Assembly (NCBI GenBank): GCA_949287905.1
Contig: CASEHX010000026.1
Span: forward strand, 116,569 to 180,568
Direction of reading: 5' to 3'
Origin: an uncultured Olsenella sp.
Lineage (GTDB): Bacteria; Actinomycetota; Coriobacteriia; Coriobacteriales; Atopobiaceae
Length of the DNA stretch: 64,000 nt
The position numbers were made by a program, and so were the translations under genes. Of the stretch, positions 48,633 to 58,400 are shown piece after piece. Position 1 is the first letter of the stretch; every line of letters starts with the position of its first letter. The notes under the pieces are model-generated. The model was not told the origin of the DNA. It did not search any database and saw only the letters and a list, made by a program, of their open reading frames with translations.

Positions 48633-51600
48633 TGACCAAGACCGCAGACTCCATCCAGGCCGAGAAGAGCGCGCGCAAGCCACTCGAGCTCAAGGAGGAC
48701 GGCGCCGAGCTCTCCCCGGTGCACGCGACCGACTTCTCCCACGCGCACCTGCGCCTGGGCATCGACGTGGGCTCCACCACCGTCAAGCTCGCCGTCATCG
48801 ACGACAACGACAACCTCGTCTACGCCAACTACGAGCGTCACCACACGGACATCCGCGCCACGGCAAAGGAGCTCTTCGCCCGCGCCCGCAAGGTGATCGG
48901 CGCCGCCCCCATGCGCGTCTCCATCACCGGCTCGGGCGGCATGCTGCTCGCCAACTGGCTGGGCCTGGAGTTCGTCCAGGAGGTCATCGCCTCCAAGCGC
49001 GCCGTCGAGACACTCATCCCGCAGACCGACTGCGCCATCGAGCTGGGCGGCGAGGACGCCAAGATCATCTACTTTGACAACGGCATCGAGCAGCGCATGA
49101 ACGGCACCTGCGCCGGCGGCACGGGCGCCTTCATCGACCAGATGGCGAGCCTGCTCCACACTGACGCCGCGGGCCTCAACGAGCTCGCCAAGGACGCCAC
49201 CCAGATTCACCCCATCGCCTCCCGCTGCGGCGTCTTCGCCAAGTCCGACGTCCAGCCGCTGCTCAACGAGGGCGCCAAGCCGGCCGACATCGCCGCCTCC
49301 ATCTTCCAGGCCGTGGCAAACCAGACGGTCTCGGGCCTCGCGTGCGGTCACCCCATCCGCGGCTACGTGGCGTTTCTCGGCGGTCCGCTCCAGTACCTCT
49401 CGGAGCTCCGCAAGCGTTTCTACCTCACGCTGGACCTCGACGAGGAGCACCGCATCGTCCCCGAGAACGCGCACCTCTTCGTCGCCACGGGCGCGGCGCT
49501 TGCCGGGGAGTCCGAGAAGTACGTGACCTTTGACGAGGCCATCAAGCTCCTCGAGGAGCTCAAGGACACCCAGGGCTCCGAGGTCGCCCGCCTCGAGCCG
49601 CTCTTCGATAGCGAGAAGGACTATCAGGAGTTCAAGGAGCGCCACGACAAGCAGGTGGTTCCCAAGGGCGACCTGGCAACCTACCGCGGCCGCGTCTTCA
49701 TCGGCATCGACGCCGGCTCCACCACGATGAAGTGCGCCGTGGTGGGCGAGGGCGGCGAGCTGCTCTACACCTGGTACGGCAACAACAACGGCGACGTCAT
49801 CGGCACCGCGCGCCACATCATGGACGGCATCTACGACCGTCTGCCCAAGGGCTGCACCATCGGCCACGTGACCACCACCGGCTACGGCGAGCAGATCCTC
49901 ATCGAGGCCCTGCGCGCGGACTCCGGAGAGATCGAGACCGTCGCGCACCTGCGCGGCGCCAAGGCCTTTGTCCCGGACGTGCAGTTCATCCTGGACATCG
50001 GCGGCCAGGACATGAAGTGCCTCCAGGTCAAGGACGGCGTCATCGAGCACATCATGCTCAACGAGGCGTGCTCCTCGGGCTGCGGCTCCTTCATCGAGAG
50101 CTTCGCCGTGTCCATGAACATGACGGTGCAGGAGTTCGCGCAGGCGGCCGTCACCGCCAAGAGCCCCGTGGACCTGGGCTCCCGCTGCACCGTCTTCATG
50201 AACTCCCGCGTCAAGCAGGCGCAGAAGGAGGGCGCGACCATCGGCGACGTGGCCGCGGGCCTCTCTTACTCCGTCATCAAGAACGCCCTCTTCAAGGTCA
50301 TCAAGCTGCGCGACTTCGACGAGATCGGCCAGTGGTGCGTGGTCCAGGGCGGCACCTTCATGTCCGACGCCACCCTGCGCGCCTTCGAGAAGCTCACCGG
50401 TCGCGACGTCATCCGCCCGGACATCGCGGGCTGCATGGGCGCCTACGGCGCTGCCCTTCTCGCCCGCGACCGCGCCGGCGCGTACGGCACCTCCCAGCTG
50501 CTCAGCCGCGAGGAGATCGACAACCTGCAGGTCAAGCACACCAACGTCCACTGCGGGCGCTGCTCCAACAACTGCCTGCTCACGATCAACGACTTTGGTG
50601 GCGGCCGTCGCTTCATCACGGGCAACCGCTGCGAGAAGGGCGCCGGCGGCAGCCGCGCCAAGAAGAACGACGCCCCCAACCTCTTTGAGTTCAAGAACAA
50701 GCTGCTCTTCGACCGTCCGGTGCTGGACCCCGAGGATGCCCCGCGCGGCACGGTGGGCATCCCGCGCTCGCTCAACATGTACGAGAACTACCCGTTCTGG
50801 CACGCGTTCTTCACCAAGCTGGGCTTCTCAGTGGTGCTCTCCGACCAGACCTCGGCCAAGACCTACGACGCCGGCATCGAGTCCATGCCGTCCGAGAGCG
50901 TGTGCTACCCGGCCAAGCTCTCCCACGGCCACATCATGAACCTCCTCGAGAAGGACCCCGACTTCATCTGGATGCCCTGCATCCGCTGGGAGCGCCAGGA
51001 GGACGAGGGCGCCACGAACCACTACAACTGCCCGATCGTCATGAGCTACCCGCAGGCCCTCGGCCTCAACGTGGACGAGCTGGGGGAGGGCACCAAGGTC
51101 GAGTTCCTCTCGCCGTTCATCCCGTACGACAAGAAGAAGGAGCTCAAGCGCCGCCTCTACGAGCTCGTGAGCGTGCAGCGCGAGAAGGACGCCGCCGAGG
51201 GTCGCGGCCGCGTGCGCGGGTCCCACATCACCCGCAGGGAGATCGACGAGGCCGTCAACGCCGCCTGGGACGCGGACGTCCAGTTCAAGGACGCCATGCA
51301 CCGCGCCGGCGACGAGGCCCTGCGCTGGATCGAGGCGCACGACGCCCACGGCATCGTGCTTGCCGGCCGCCCCTACCACAACGACCCGGAGATCAACCAC
51401 GCGATCCCCGAGCTCGTGCACTCCTTCGGCTTTGCCGTGCTCACCGAGGACTCCGTCGCGCACAAGATGAAGCCCGAGCGCCCCATCCGCGTCATCGACC
51501 AGTGGATGTTCCACAGCCGCCTCTATCGCGCGGCGCGCTTCGTGGCGTCCCGCAACGACCTCGACCTCATCCAGCTCTTCTCGTTTGGCTGCGGCCTTGA

Positions 51601-53263
51601 CGCCCTGACCACCGACCAGGTCCAGGAGATCCTCGAGGCCTCCGGCAAGATCTACACCGTCCTCAAGATCGACCAGGTCTCCAACCTGGGTGCGGCGCGC
51701 ATCCGCATCCGCTCCCTCATGGCCGCCCTCACCGAGCAGCGCGAGGGCCTGCGCCGTGCCGCCAGCCGCGGCGAGATCCGCGAGGTTGAGCCCGTCGACG
51801 TCCGTCTTGCCGACGGCACGCTCGAGCGCGCCCGCAAGACGCAGGAGGGTCGCGTGCCGGTCTATCGCGAGGCAGCCAGCGCCGCCTTCGAGAAGGTCCG
51901 CTACACCGAGGACATGCAGAAGGCGGGCTATACGATCCTCGTCCCGCAGATGGCGCCGATCCACTTTGAGCTCATCGAGGAGCTGTTCAAGAGCTCCGGC
52001 TACAACGTGGTGCTGCTGCCCTCCGTTGACCAGGGCGCCGTGGAGGCCGGCCTCAAGTACGTGAACAACGACATCTGCTATCCCTCGATCCTGGTCACGG
52101 GCCAGATCATGGAGGCGGTGCTCTCCGGCAAGTACGACCTCTCGCGCCTGGCCGTCATCATCACCCAGACCGGCGGCGGCTGCCGAGCCACCAACTACAT
52201 CGCCCTCATCCGCAAGGCCCTCAAGGACTCCGGCCACCCCGAGATCCCGGTGATCAGCCTCACCGCGGCCTCCGGCCTGGACGAGAAGAACCCCGGCTTC
52301 AACGTCTTCAAGGACCCCGGCCTGCTCATCAAGGCCGTGTACTCGCTGCTCTACGGCGACCTCATCATGCAGCTGCTCTACCGCGTGCGCCCCTACGAGG
52401 CCGAGCCCGGTGCGGCCGACGCGCTCTACGACCGCATGATGGCGGACGCCAAGGGCGTGGTCGTCGCCGGCGGTCGCAGCCGCTTCTACGACCTCTGCCA
52501 GCGCACGATCGACGCCTTCGAGGCGCTGCCGCTCGTGAACGACCGCTCCAAGCCGCGCGTGGGCGTCGTGGGCGAGATCCTGGTCAAGTTCCACCCCACG
52601 GCCAACAACCAGGTGGTCAAGGTCATCGAGCAGGAGGGCTGCGAGGCCAACGTGCCCGGCCTCGTCGACTTCTTCCTCTTTGGCATGACCAACGCCATCA
52701 ACACCAACGCCGAGCTCGGCACCAAGGCCACGAGCCGCCTCTCGCACATGGCGGGCATCAAGTTCATCGAGGCCTTCCGCGAGCCCATCAACAAGATGCT
52801 CGAGAAGACCACGCGCTTCCAGCCCTACCCGGACATCTTCGAGCTGGCCGGCAAGGCCGAGCAGGTGCTGTCGCTGTGCAACACGATGGGCGAGGGCTGG
52901 CTGCTCACGGCCGAGATGTGCGACCTCATCGAGACCGGCACGCCCAACATCGTGTGCTGCTCGCCGTTCGCGTGCCTGCCCAACCACGTGGTGGGCAAGT
53001 CCGTCATCAAGCGCCTGCGCCAGATGCACCCGGAGAGCAACATCGTGGCCGTCGACTACGACCCCGGCGCCTCCGAGGTCAACCAGCTCAACCGCATCAA
53101 GCTCATGATCTCCGTGGCCAAGGAGAACTTCCGCAACAACCGCGGCGGCTTCAAGCTGGAGAACCCCGACGACCCCACGCTCGGCGAGGACTACGGCATC
53201 CCGCTCTCCGCCGAGCAGCGCGCCCGTCTGGCCGACCTCAAGGCCCGTGCCAGCGTCGACTAG
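48632..53263 (+). CDS. Giant 2-hydroxyacyl-CoA dehydratase activase-related protein
   Basis: A 1543-residue protein, ATG 48632 (overlapping the TetR stop). Two BadF/BadG/BcrA/BcrD ATPase domains stand in tandem: LGIDVGSTTVKLAV (about 41-54) and IGIDAGSTTMKCAV (about 357-370), each with a Cys-bearing cluster segment: NGTCAGGTGAFIDQM and NEACSSGCGSFIES. A DUF2229 domain (about 700-920, TVGIPRSLNMYENYPFWHAF) and a HgdB-like C-terminal region (about 1100-1400) follow. Two Cys near 645 (C..CSNNC) suggest a further cluster. In known systems the activase uses ATP to inject an electron into a dehydratase. Here activase and reductase-like parts are fused in one chain, common in Coriobacteriia. The substrate is unknown. 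Confidence 0.8.
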   Translation: MTKTADSIQAEKSARKPLELKEDGAELSPVHATDFSHAHLRLGIDVGSTTVKLAVIDDNDNLVYANYERHHTDIRATAKELFARARKVIGAAPMRVSITGSGGMLLANWLGLEFVQEVIASKRAVETLIPQTDCAIELGGEDAKIIYFDNGIEQRMNGTCAGGTGAFIDQMASLLHTDAAGLNELAKDATQIHPIASRCGVFAKSDVQPLLNEGAKPADIAASIFQAVANQTVSGLACGHPIRGYVAFLGGPLQYLSELRKRFYLTLDLDEEHRIVPENAHLFVATGAALAGESEKYVTFDEAIKLLEELKDTQGSEVARLEPLFDSEKDYQEFKERHDKQVVPKGDLATYRGRVFIGIDAGSTTMKCAVVGEGGELLYTWYGNNNGDVIGTARHIMDGIYDRLPKGCTIGHVTTTGYGEQILIEALRADSGEIETVAHLRGAKAFVPDVQFILDIGGQDMKCLQVKDGVIEHIMLNEACSSGCGSFIESFAVSMNMTVQEFAQAAVTAKSPVDLGSRCTVFMNSRVKQAQKEGATIGDVAAGLSYSVIKNALFKVIKLRDFDEIGQWCVVQGGTFMSDATLRAFEKLTGRDVIRPDIAGCMGAYGAALLARDRAGAYGTSQLLSREEIDNLQVKHTNVHCGRCSNNCLLTINDFGGGRRFITGNRCEKGAGGSRAKKNDAPNLFEFKNKLLFDRPVLDPEDAPRGTVGIPRSLNMYENYPFWHAFFTKLGFSVVLSDQTSAKTYDAGIESMPSESVCYPAKLSHGHIMNLLEKDPDFIWMPCIRWERQEDEGATNHYNCPIVMSYPQALGLNVDELGEGTKVEFLSPFIPYDKKKELKRRLYELVSVQREKDAAEGRGRVRGSHITRREIDEAVNAAWDADVQFKDAMHRAGDEALRWIEAHDAHGIVLAGRPYHNDPEINHAIPELVHSFGFAVLTEDSVAHKMKPERPIRVIDQWMFHSRLYRAARFVASRNDLDLIQLFSFGCGLDALTTDQVQEILEASGKIYTVLKIDQVSNLGAARIRIRSLMAALTEQREGLRRAASRGEIREVEPVDVRLADGTLERARKTQEGRVPVYREAASAAFEKVRYTEDMQKAGYTILVPQMAPIHFELIEELFKSSGYNVVLLPSVDQGAVEAGLKYVNNDICYPSILVTGQIMEAVLSGKYDLSRLAVIITQTGGGCRATNYIALIRKALKDSGHPEIPVISLTAASGLDEKNPGFNVFKDPGLLIKAVYSLLYGDLIMQLLYRVRPYEAEPGAADALYDRMMADAKGVVVAGGRSRFYDLCQRTIDAFEALPLVNDRSKPRVGVVGEILVKFHPTANNQVVKVIEQEGCEANVPGLVDFFLFGMTNAINTNAELGTKATSRLSHMAGIKFIEAFREPINKMLEKTTRFQPYPDIFELAGKAEQVLSLCNTMGEGWLLTAEMCDLIETGTPNIVCCSPFACLPNHVVGKSVIKRLRQMHPESNIVAVDYDPGASEVNQLNRIKLMISVAKENFRNNRGGFKLENPDDPTLGEDYGIPLSAEQRARLADLKARASVD

Positions 53264-53377
53264 CGAGAAGGGATGGGGACGGAGCGCTGACAGGGCCTCC
53301 GTCCCCGTTGCATCTTCCGGCGACGCTTGTGCGCAGGCCCAACGGTTATGCGCACTCGTGACGGGTATGCGCACCTT

Positions 53378-53399
53378 GCGAGAAGAGCGTTCTTCTCGC
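53378..53399. repeat. GCGAGAAGA/TCTTCTCGC hairpin
   Basis: GCGAGAAGA (53378-53386) and TCTTCTCGC (53391-53399) form a perfect 9-bp inverted repeat around a 4-base loop. Both arms contain the heptamer GCGAGAA discussed in the findings. Confidence 0.6.
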
Positions 53400-53433
53400 C
53401 AAGCGAATTACCTGGGGATTTGCTGCGAGTGCC

Positions 53434-53529
53434 GTTGCGCATAGCCGCCGGCGTTGCGCATAGCCGCCAGCAGTGCACATAACCGGCGGCACCGCGCACA
53501 GCCGCTAGCAGTGCGCGCAGCCGTCAGCA
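53434..53529. repeat. Five degenerate 19-20-bp tandem repeats
   Basis: Units start at 53434, 53453, 53473, 53492 and 53511, with the core GTGCGCAxAGCCGxCxGCA, after the activase gene. The copies differ by 3-7 bases, so it is an old array. With the hairpin at 53378-53399 it fills most of the 322-base gap before the CapA-like gene (convergent). No coding function seen. Confidence 0.7.
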
Positions 53530-53585
53530 TCCGACTGGCACGGCGTCAGGGCACCGCGCGGCGAGAAAAGCCCGTGCTCCCGCCG

Positions 53586-55133
53586 TCACGCGTCTATCTC
53601 GAAGTCGTCTCCGAGGGAGTTGACCACCTTCGCGCTCGTGTCGCTCAGCCAGGCGATGGGGTCGTCGAGCTCCGCGAGCACGGGGTTCTTCTCGGCAAGC
53701 TCGTCCGTGTAGTCCTTGAGGGGGTAGACGGCGAAGGTGCTGCCGTCGGTGTGCATCACGAGCGGGGTCCAGACAACGTTCTCGACGCTCACCTCGCCGT
53801 CCTCCTCCTCGCGAACAAAGTCGCAGCTCAGCATTCCCTCGAGCTGGTTTTTTGCACTCGGGGCGTCATGGTTGACCACAAAGTTGCCGAGCGAGTAGGC
53901 CACGAGCGTGCGGTTGCCCTCCTCGCCCTCGAGCCAGGTCATGGGCCCAATCACGTGCGGGTGCGAGCCAAGAACCACGTCTACTCCCAGATCTGCCAGG
54001 TACTGGGCGTACTCCGTCTGGTACTCGTCCGCCTCCATGAGGTTCTCGGTGCCCCAGTGCATGGCAACGAGCACGACGTCCGCCAACTCCTGGGCGCGGG
54101 CCACGTCGTCTGCGATGCGATCCTTATCGATGAAGCTGACGGCGTAGGAGGGCAGGTCCTCGCGCTCGTATCCGTTGACGCCGTAGGTGTAGTCGAGAAG
54201 GGCAAACGTGATGTCGTTCTTCTCGATGAGGGCTATCTCGGCGGCCTCCTCCTTGTTGGTCGCCGTTCCGGTGAAGACGACCGGCTGCTCGTTCCATACC
54301 TCGCGCGAGTGGTCGTTGGCGCCGAAGTAGCCCCAGTCGTAGGAGTGGTTTGACGCGGAGGCCACGAGGTCAAAGCCCGTGTCCACGATGGCGTCCGCCA
54401 TCTGGTCGGTGGTGTTGAACGAGGGGTAGCCCCGCGGTCCTATGTCGTCTCCGCCGAGGTGGGTCTCCTGGTTCACGTAGGCGAGGTCGGCGGCCTCGAT
54501 GATGGGCTTGACCTGCGCGTAGACGGGCCGGTAGTCGTAGTCGCCGTCACCGGTCTCGCCCGCCTGGGCGTCCGCGTAGGCGGCGATCTTCATCTCGGGA
54601 AGGTTGTCGCCCACGGCCACGAAGTGGACCTCGGTGGGACCCGAGGGCTCCGGGGCGGGCGCGGCGGGCTCGCCGGAGGCGAGAAGGGCCCTCAGTGCGA
54701 AGGCGCCCACGACCGCGACGAGAAGGACGGCCGCTGCGACAGCCAGCGTCTTGGGGCGGGGCGCGCTGCGGCGGCGGGTTCTTTTCGTGGGCTGCTTGGG
54801 GCTTCGCTGGCCCTGCGGCTGCGGGGACGTCTTCCGCGGGGACGTCGTGCGCGCGGCGGCCGCGGTGCGGGCTGGGGAGGCTGTCCGTGCGGTGCCCGAG
54901 GATCGCGTTGCTGCCGGGGTTCCGCCCGCGGCGCCGGCGGCCCGGGATCGCGCGTCCGTCGAACGCGCGGCGGATGAGGCGCGCGGGCGCGTGGTCGAGG
55001 AGCTCGCCCGAGCGGAAGACGCTCCGCGCGTGCGCGGTTCTCTCCCGGTGCCGCTCGTCCTTCTCGCGGGAGTCGCCTTGCCCCGCGGATGCGGTCGACG
55101 GTCTTCCCTGCGCTGGCCGCTGTTTTCCGACAT
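53586..55133 (-). CDS. CapA-family protein with disordered N terminus
   Basis: A 515-residue protein with start at ATG 55133, although starts at 55160 or near are possible; no ideal ribosome binding site distinguishes them. Residues about 1-125 are a basic, Arg/Pro/Ser/Thr/Ala-rich disordered region, then one membrane helix (about 129-151). The outer domain (about 170-515) is of the CapA family: FVAVGDNLPEMKI, NQETHLGG, NHSYDWG, LVAMHWGTE and VDVVLGSHPHVIG. CapA is linked to poly-gamma-glutamate or capsule formation and has a calcineurin-like metallo-phosphoesterase fold. The precise role is not known. Confidence 0.85.
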   Translation of the reverse strand: MSENSGQRREDRRPHPRGKATPARRTSGTGREPRTRGASSARASSSTTRPRASSAARSTDARSRAAGAAGGTPAATRSSGTARTASPARTAAAARTTSPRKTSPQPQGQRSPKQPTKRTRRRSAPRPKTLAVAAAVLLVAVVGAFALRALLASGEPAAPAPEPSGPTEVHFVAVGDNLPEMKIAAYADAQAGETGDGDYDYRPVYAQVKPIIEAADLAYVNQETHLGGDDIGPRGYPSFNTTDQMADAIVDTGFDLVASASNHSYDWGYFGANDHSREVWNEQPVVFTGTATNKEEAAEIALIEKNDITFALLDYTYGVNGYEREDLPSYAVSFIDKDRIADDVARAQELADVVLVAMHWGTENLMEADEYQTEYAQYLADLGVDVVLGSHPHVIGPMTWLEGEEGNRTLVAYSLGNFVVNHDAPSAKNQLEGMLSCDFVREEEDGEVSVENVVWTPLVMHTDGSTFAVYPLKDYTDELAEKNPVLAELDDPIAWLSDTSAKVVNSLGDDFEIDA

Positions 55134-55416
55134 GGCGCCCCCCATCCTCGATGCCGCCATTGTAGTCCATCAAAAGCTGTCATTTGGGGACGGGGTCGTT
55201 TCTGCAGGCGAGGCAAGTCGAAAGCTTGCGCCGCCGCTGATGGGCGTCACCGCGTCTTTTGCGCCGGTCCCTTTTGCCGGGCCTGCCGCTGGTCGAGGGG
55301 CCGGGTGCGCCTGGCGAGAAGCCCCAAGAATCCGAGGGCTCCGGTGATACGCTGAAATGCGCTTTCAACTACGCAAGACAGCCTGAATGCATCTGAAGCC
55401 ATAGAAAGGCGGAACC

Positions 55417-58400
55417 ATGAAGAGAGGGAAGACCCCGCGCATCGTTGTTGGGGCTCTGGCCGTGCTGCTGGCGGTGCCCGTGGTGGGCATGTGGGCCCTG
55501 CCGGGCGCGCACGTCTCCACCGCCGAGGAGGTCGGGGCCGCCGGCGCGCGACAGGCCGAGGAGATCGTGACCAGGGTCCAGGCCGAGGACGCCGAGCTCA
55601 GCCTGCAAATGGGCACCAACATGGCAACGCAGTTCGTCAAGGAGGCGGAGTCGGCCTCAAACGGCGGCGCGCACATCAAGACCTCTGCGATCGGCGCCAC
55701 CGTGACGCTCGAGTTTGAGGGCACGGGCGTGCGCTTCTTCACGAAGTGCGGCAACGGCGCCGGCAAGCTCTCCGTCGTCGTTGACGACGGCGAGCCCCAG
55801 ACGATCGACGAGTACATCAACTCGTCAACCGCCACCTTCCAGACCCAGCTCTTCGAGGCAACCGGTCTCAGCGAGACCAACGAGCCGCACACGATCGTGC
55901 TCACCACGGTGGCGGGGGAGAAGGGCAACTTCAACTTCGACTACTTCGAGGTCATCAGCGTTGACGAGAGCTCCGTGGACGACACCGTCCAGTCCCCGGG
56001 TAACACGACCTACTACCTCGATTCCTCCGCCCCGGCGGACGGCGACGGCCTGAGCGCCGAGGCCGCGTTCGACTCGCTCGAGGACGTCAACAACGTCACG
56101 TTTGCCCCGGGCGACAAGATCATGATCAAGGCGGGCTCCGAGTTCCGCGGCCAGCTCTACCCCAAGGGCAGCGGCTCCGCCGACGCCCCTATCGTCATCG
56201 ACATGTACGGCGAGGGCGAGAAGCCCCTCATCGACGGCGATGGTCGCTACTCCGACGCGCCCACCTTCCGCGACGAGGGCCCGTTCGGCGAGGGCGGCTC
56301 GGCCGTCTACCTGTGCAACCAGCAGTACTGGGAGATCAACAACCTCCGTGTGACCAACTGGAGCGACGACGGTGTGGACAAGGAGCGCAGCGGCATCCGC
56401 GTGGAGGCCTACGGCGGCGGCACCTACCACCACATCCACATCAAGAACTGCGAGATCTTCGACATCCGCGGCTACAACGGCCAGGACTCCATCTGGGACG
56501 TGGTGCCGCAGGGCGGCGGGACCACGTTCTACGGCGCCCGCACGACGCACCGCACCGGCGGCATCAACGTCGTCAGCTACACGGAGCGCGACCTGAGCCA
56601 GGCGACGAGCTCCTCCACGGCCGGCGCGGTTCTCGACGAGACGCCCACGATCTTCGACGACGTCCTGATCGAGGGGAACAAGATCGAGAACTGCCACTCC
56701 AACGGCATCACCACCACCAACATCCGCGGCGAGCTGGACGATGACAGCTATCGCCACACCAACGTCGTCATCAGGAACAACGAGATCAAAAACGTCCAGC
56801 GTGCGGGCATCGTGCCGCTCTACACCTCGGGCGTCCTGGTTGAGAGGAACCTCGTCGACACCTTCCAGCAGTCCTACGCGGGCTATGGGTGCGGCATCTG
56901 GTGCGACCGCGCGAACGACATGCTTTTCCAGTACAACGAGGTGTGCAACGGCAAGAACACCATGGACGGCATGGCGTTCAACCTGGACGACATGACGAGA
57001 AACGGCGTCATCCAGTACAACTACTCCCACAACAACGTGGGCGGCGGCATCATGCTGCACGTGAGGACCAACTCCTACAACCGCAACAACACCGTGCGCT
57101 ACAACCTGAGCGTGAACGACACGGCGGGCTATGCGGCCCACCAGGCGATTCTCGTGTGCGTGGGCGAGGACGCCACCACCAAGATCGAGGACGCCAAGGT
57201 CTACAACAACACCTTCGTCAACACCAACGTGGTGCACCCCGTCTACAAGGGCGACGAGATCCTCTTTGAGAACAACATCTTCTACCTCCCCAACGAGGGC
57301 ATGGCCTCGAAGGCGGACGCCTACGACCTCGGCCCCAACACGTCCTTCAAGAACAATGTGTTCGCCGGCGCCCACTCGCCGAGCGAGCCGCAGAACACGG
57401 GCGCCAACAGCGGCAACGTCTCCGTTGACGAGTCGCCGCTCGCGGGCACCTTCTATGGGATCGAGTCGCTGGAAGACGCCATGGAGATGGCAAAGCTCGT
57501 CCACGGCTCCCCGGCGCTCGAGATGGGCGACGCGAGCATCGTCACCGAGGCGGGCGTGCAGGAGGACTTCCATGGCAACGCCGCGGTTCTCGACGGGAAG
57601 GTCAACGCGGGCGTCTACAACGGGGCGTCCGTTGACGTGGTGCCCGACGAGGGCAACCCCGACCTGCGCCCCGGCGAGGGCAGCGACGACGAGCCCAACG
57701 AGGCGGACTACGACGTCGAGTACATCGAGGCCGAGGACGAGCGCGTAAAGAAGAGCGACGGGTACAACCTCGTGACCGGGTCCCAGGGGCACGGCGGCAC
57801 CCACATCTACTACAGCCAGACGGGGACCTACGTTGAGTACACGTTCACCGGCAAGGCGATCTCCATCTACACCAAGACCGGCCCCGGCGCGGGCACGATC
57901 GACATCTTCGTAGATGGCGAGCAGGTGGGCGTTGACGACCAGTACACCGCCGCCCAGCAGTTCAACAAGCGTGCCTTCACCGTGGTGTTTGACGAGGAGG
58001 GCGAGCACACGGTCCGTCTTGAGAACAACGGCCTCAAGAACCCCTCCGCTACGGGCAACTCCTTCAACTTCGACTGCTTCAAGGTGTTCCGCGAGAAGGA
58101 GGTCGTGAAGGACTCCAACGCCAACCTTGCCTCCCTCGCCTACGCGCTGAATGACGGCGCGGCAGTTGCCATCGAGGGCTTCTCGGCGGACGTGACCAGC
58201 TATGAGGTCGAGCTTGCCGAGGGCACGACGGGCAAGGTTGCCCTGAGCGGCGCTGCGGAGAGCGACGCTGCGAGCGTGGAGGCGGCCGCGGCCGAGCTCG
58301 TGGATGGCGCTGCGACGGCAACTCTGACGGTCACGGCCGAGGACGGGACCCAGAAGACGTACACCGTGACGTTCACGGTGGCGGAGCCCGAGGTGCCGGA

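Noticed and set aside
50828..53374. An 848-residue minus-strand frame antisense to the activase gene
   Set aside because: It is a shadow frame of a high-GC gene. The plus strand has clear ATPase and cluster motifs.
53434..53529. Possible CRISPR array
   Set aside because: Units of 19-20 bp with no unique spacers between them; degenerate tandem repeat.
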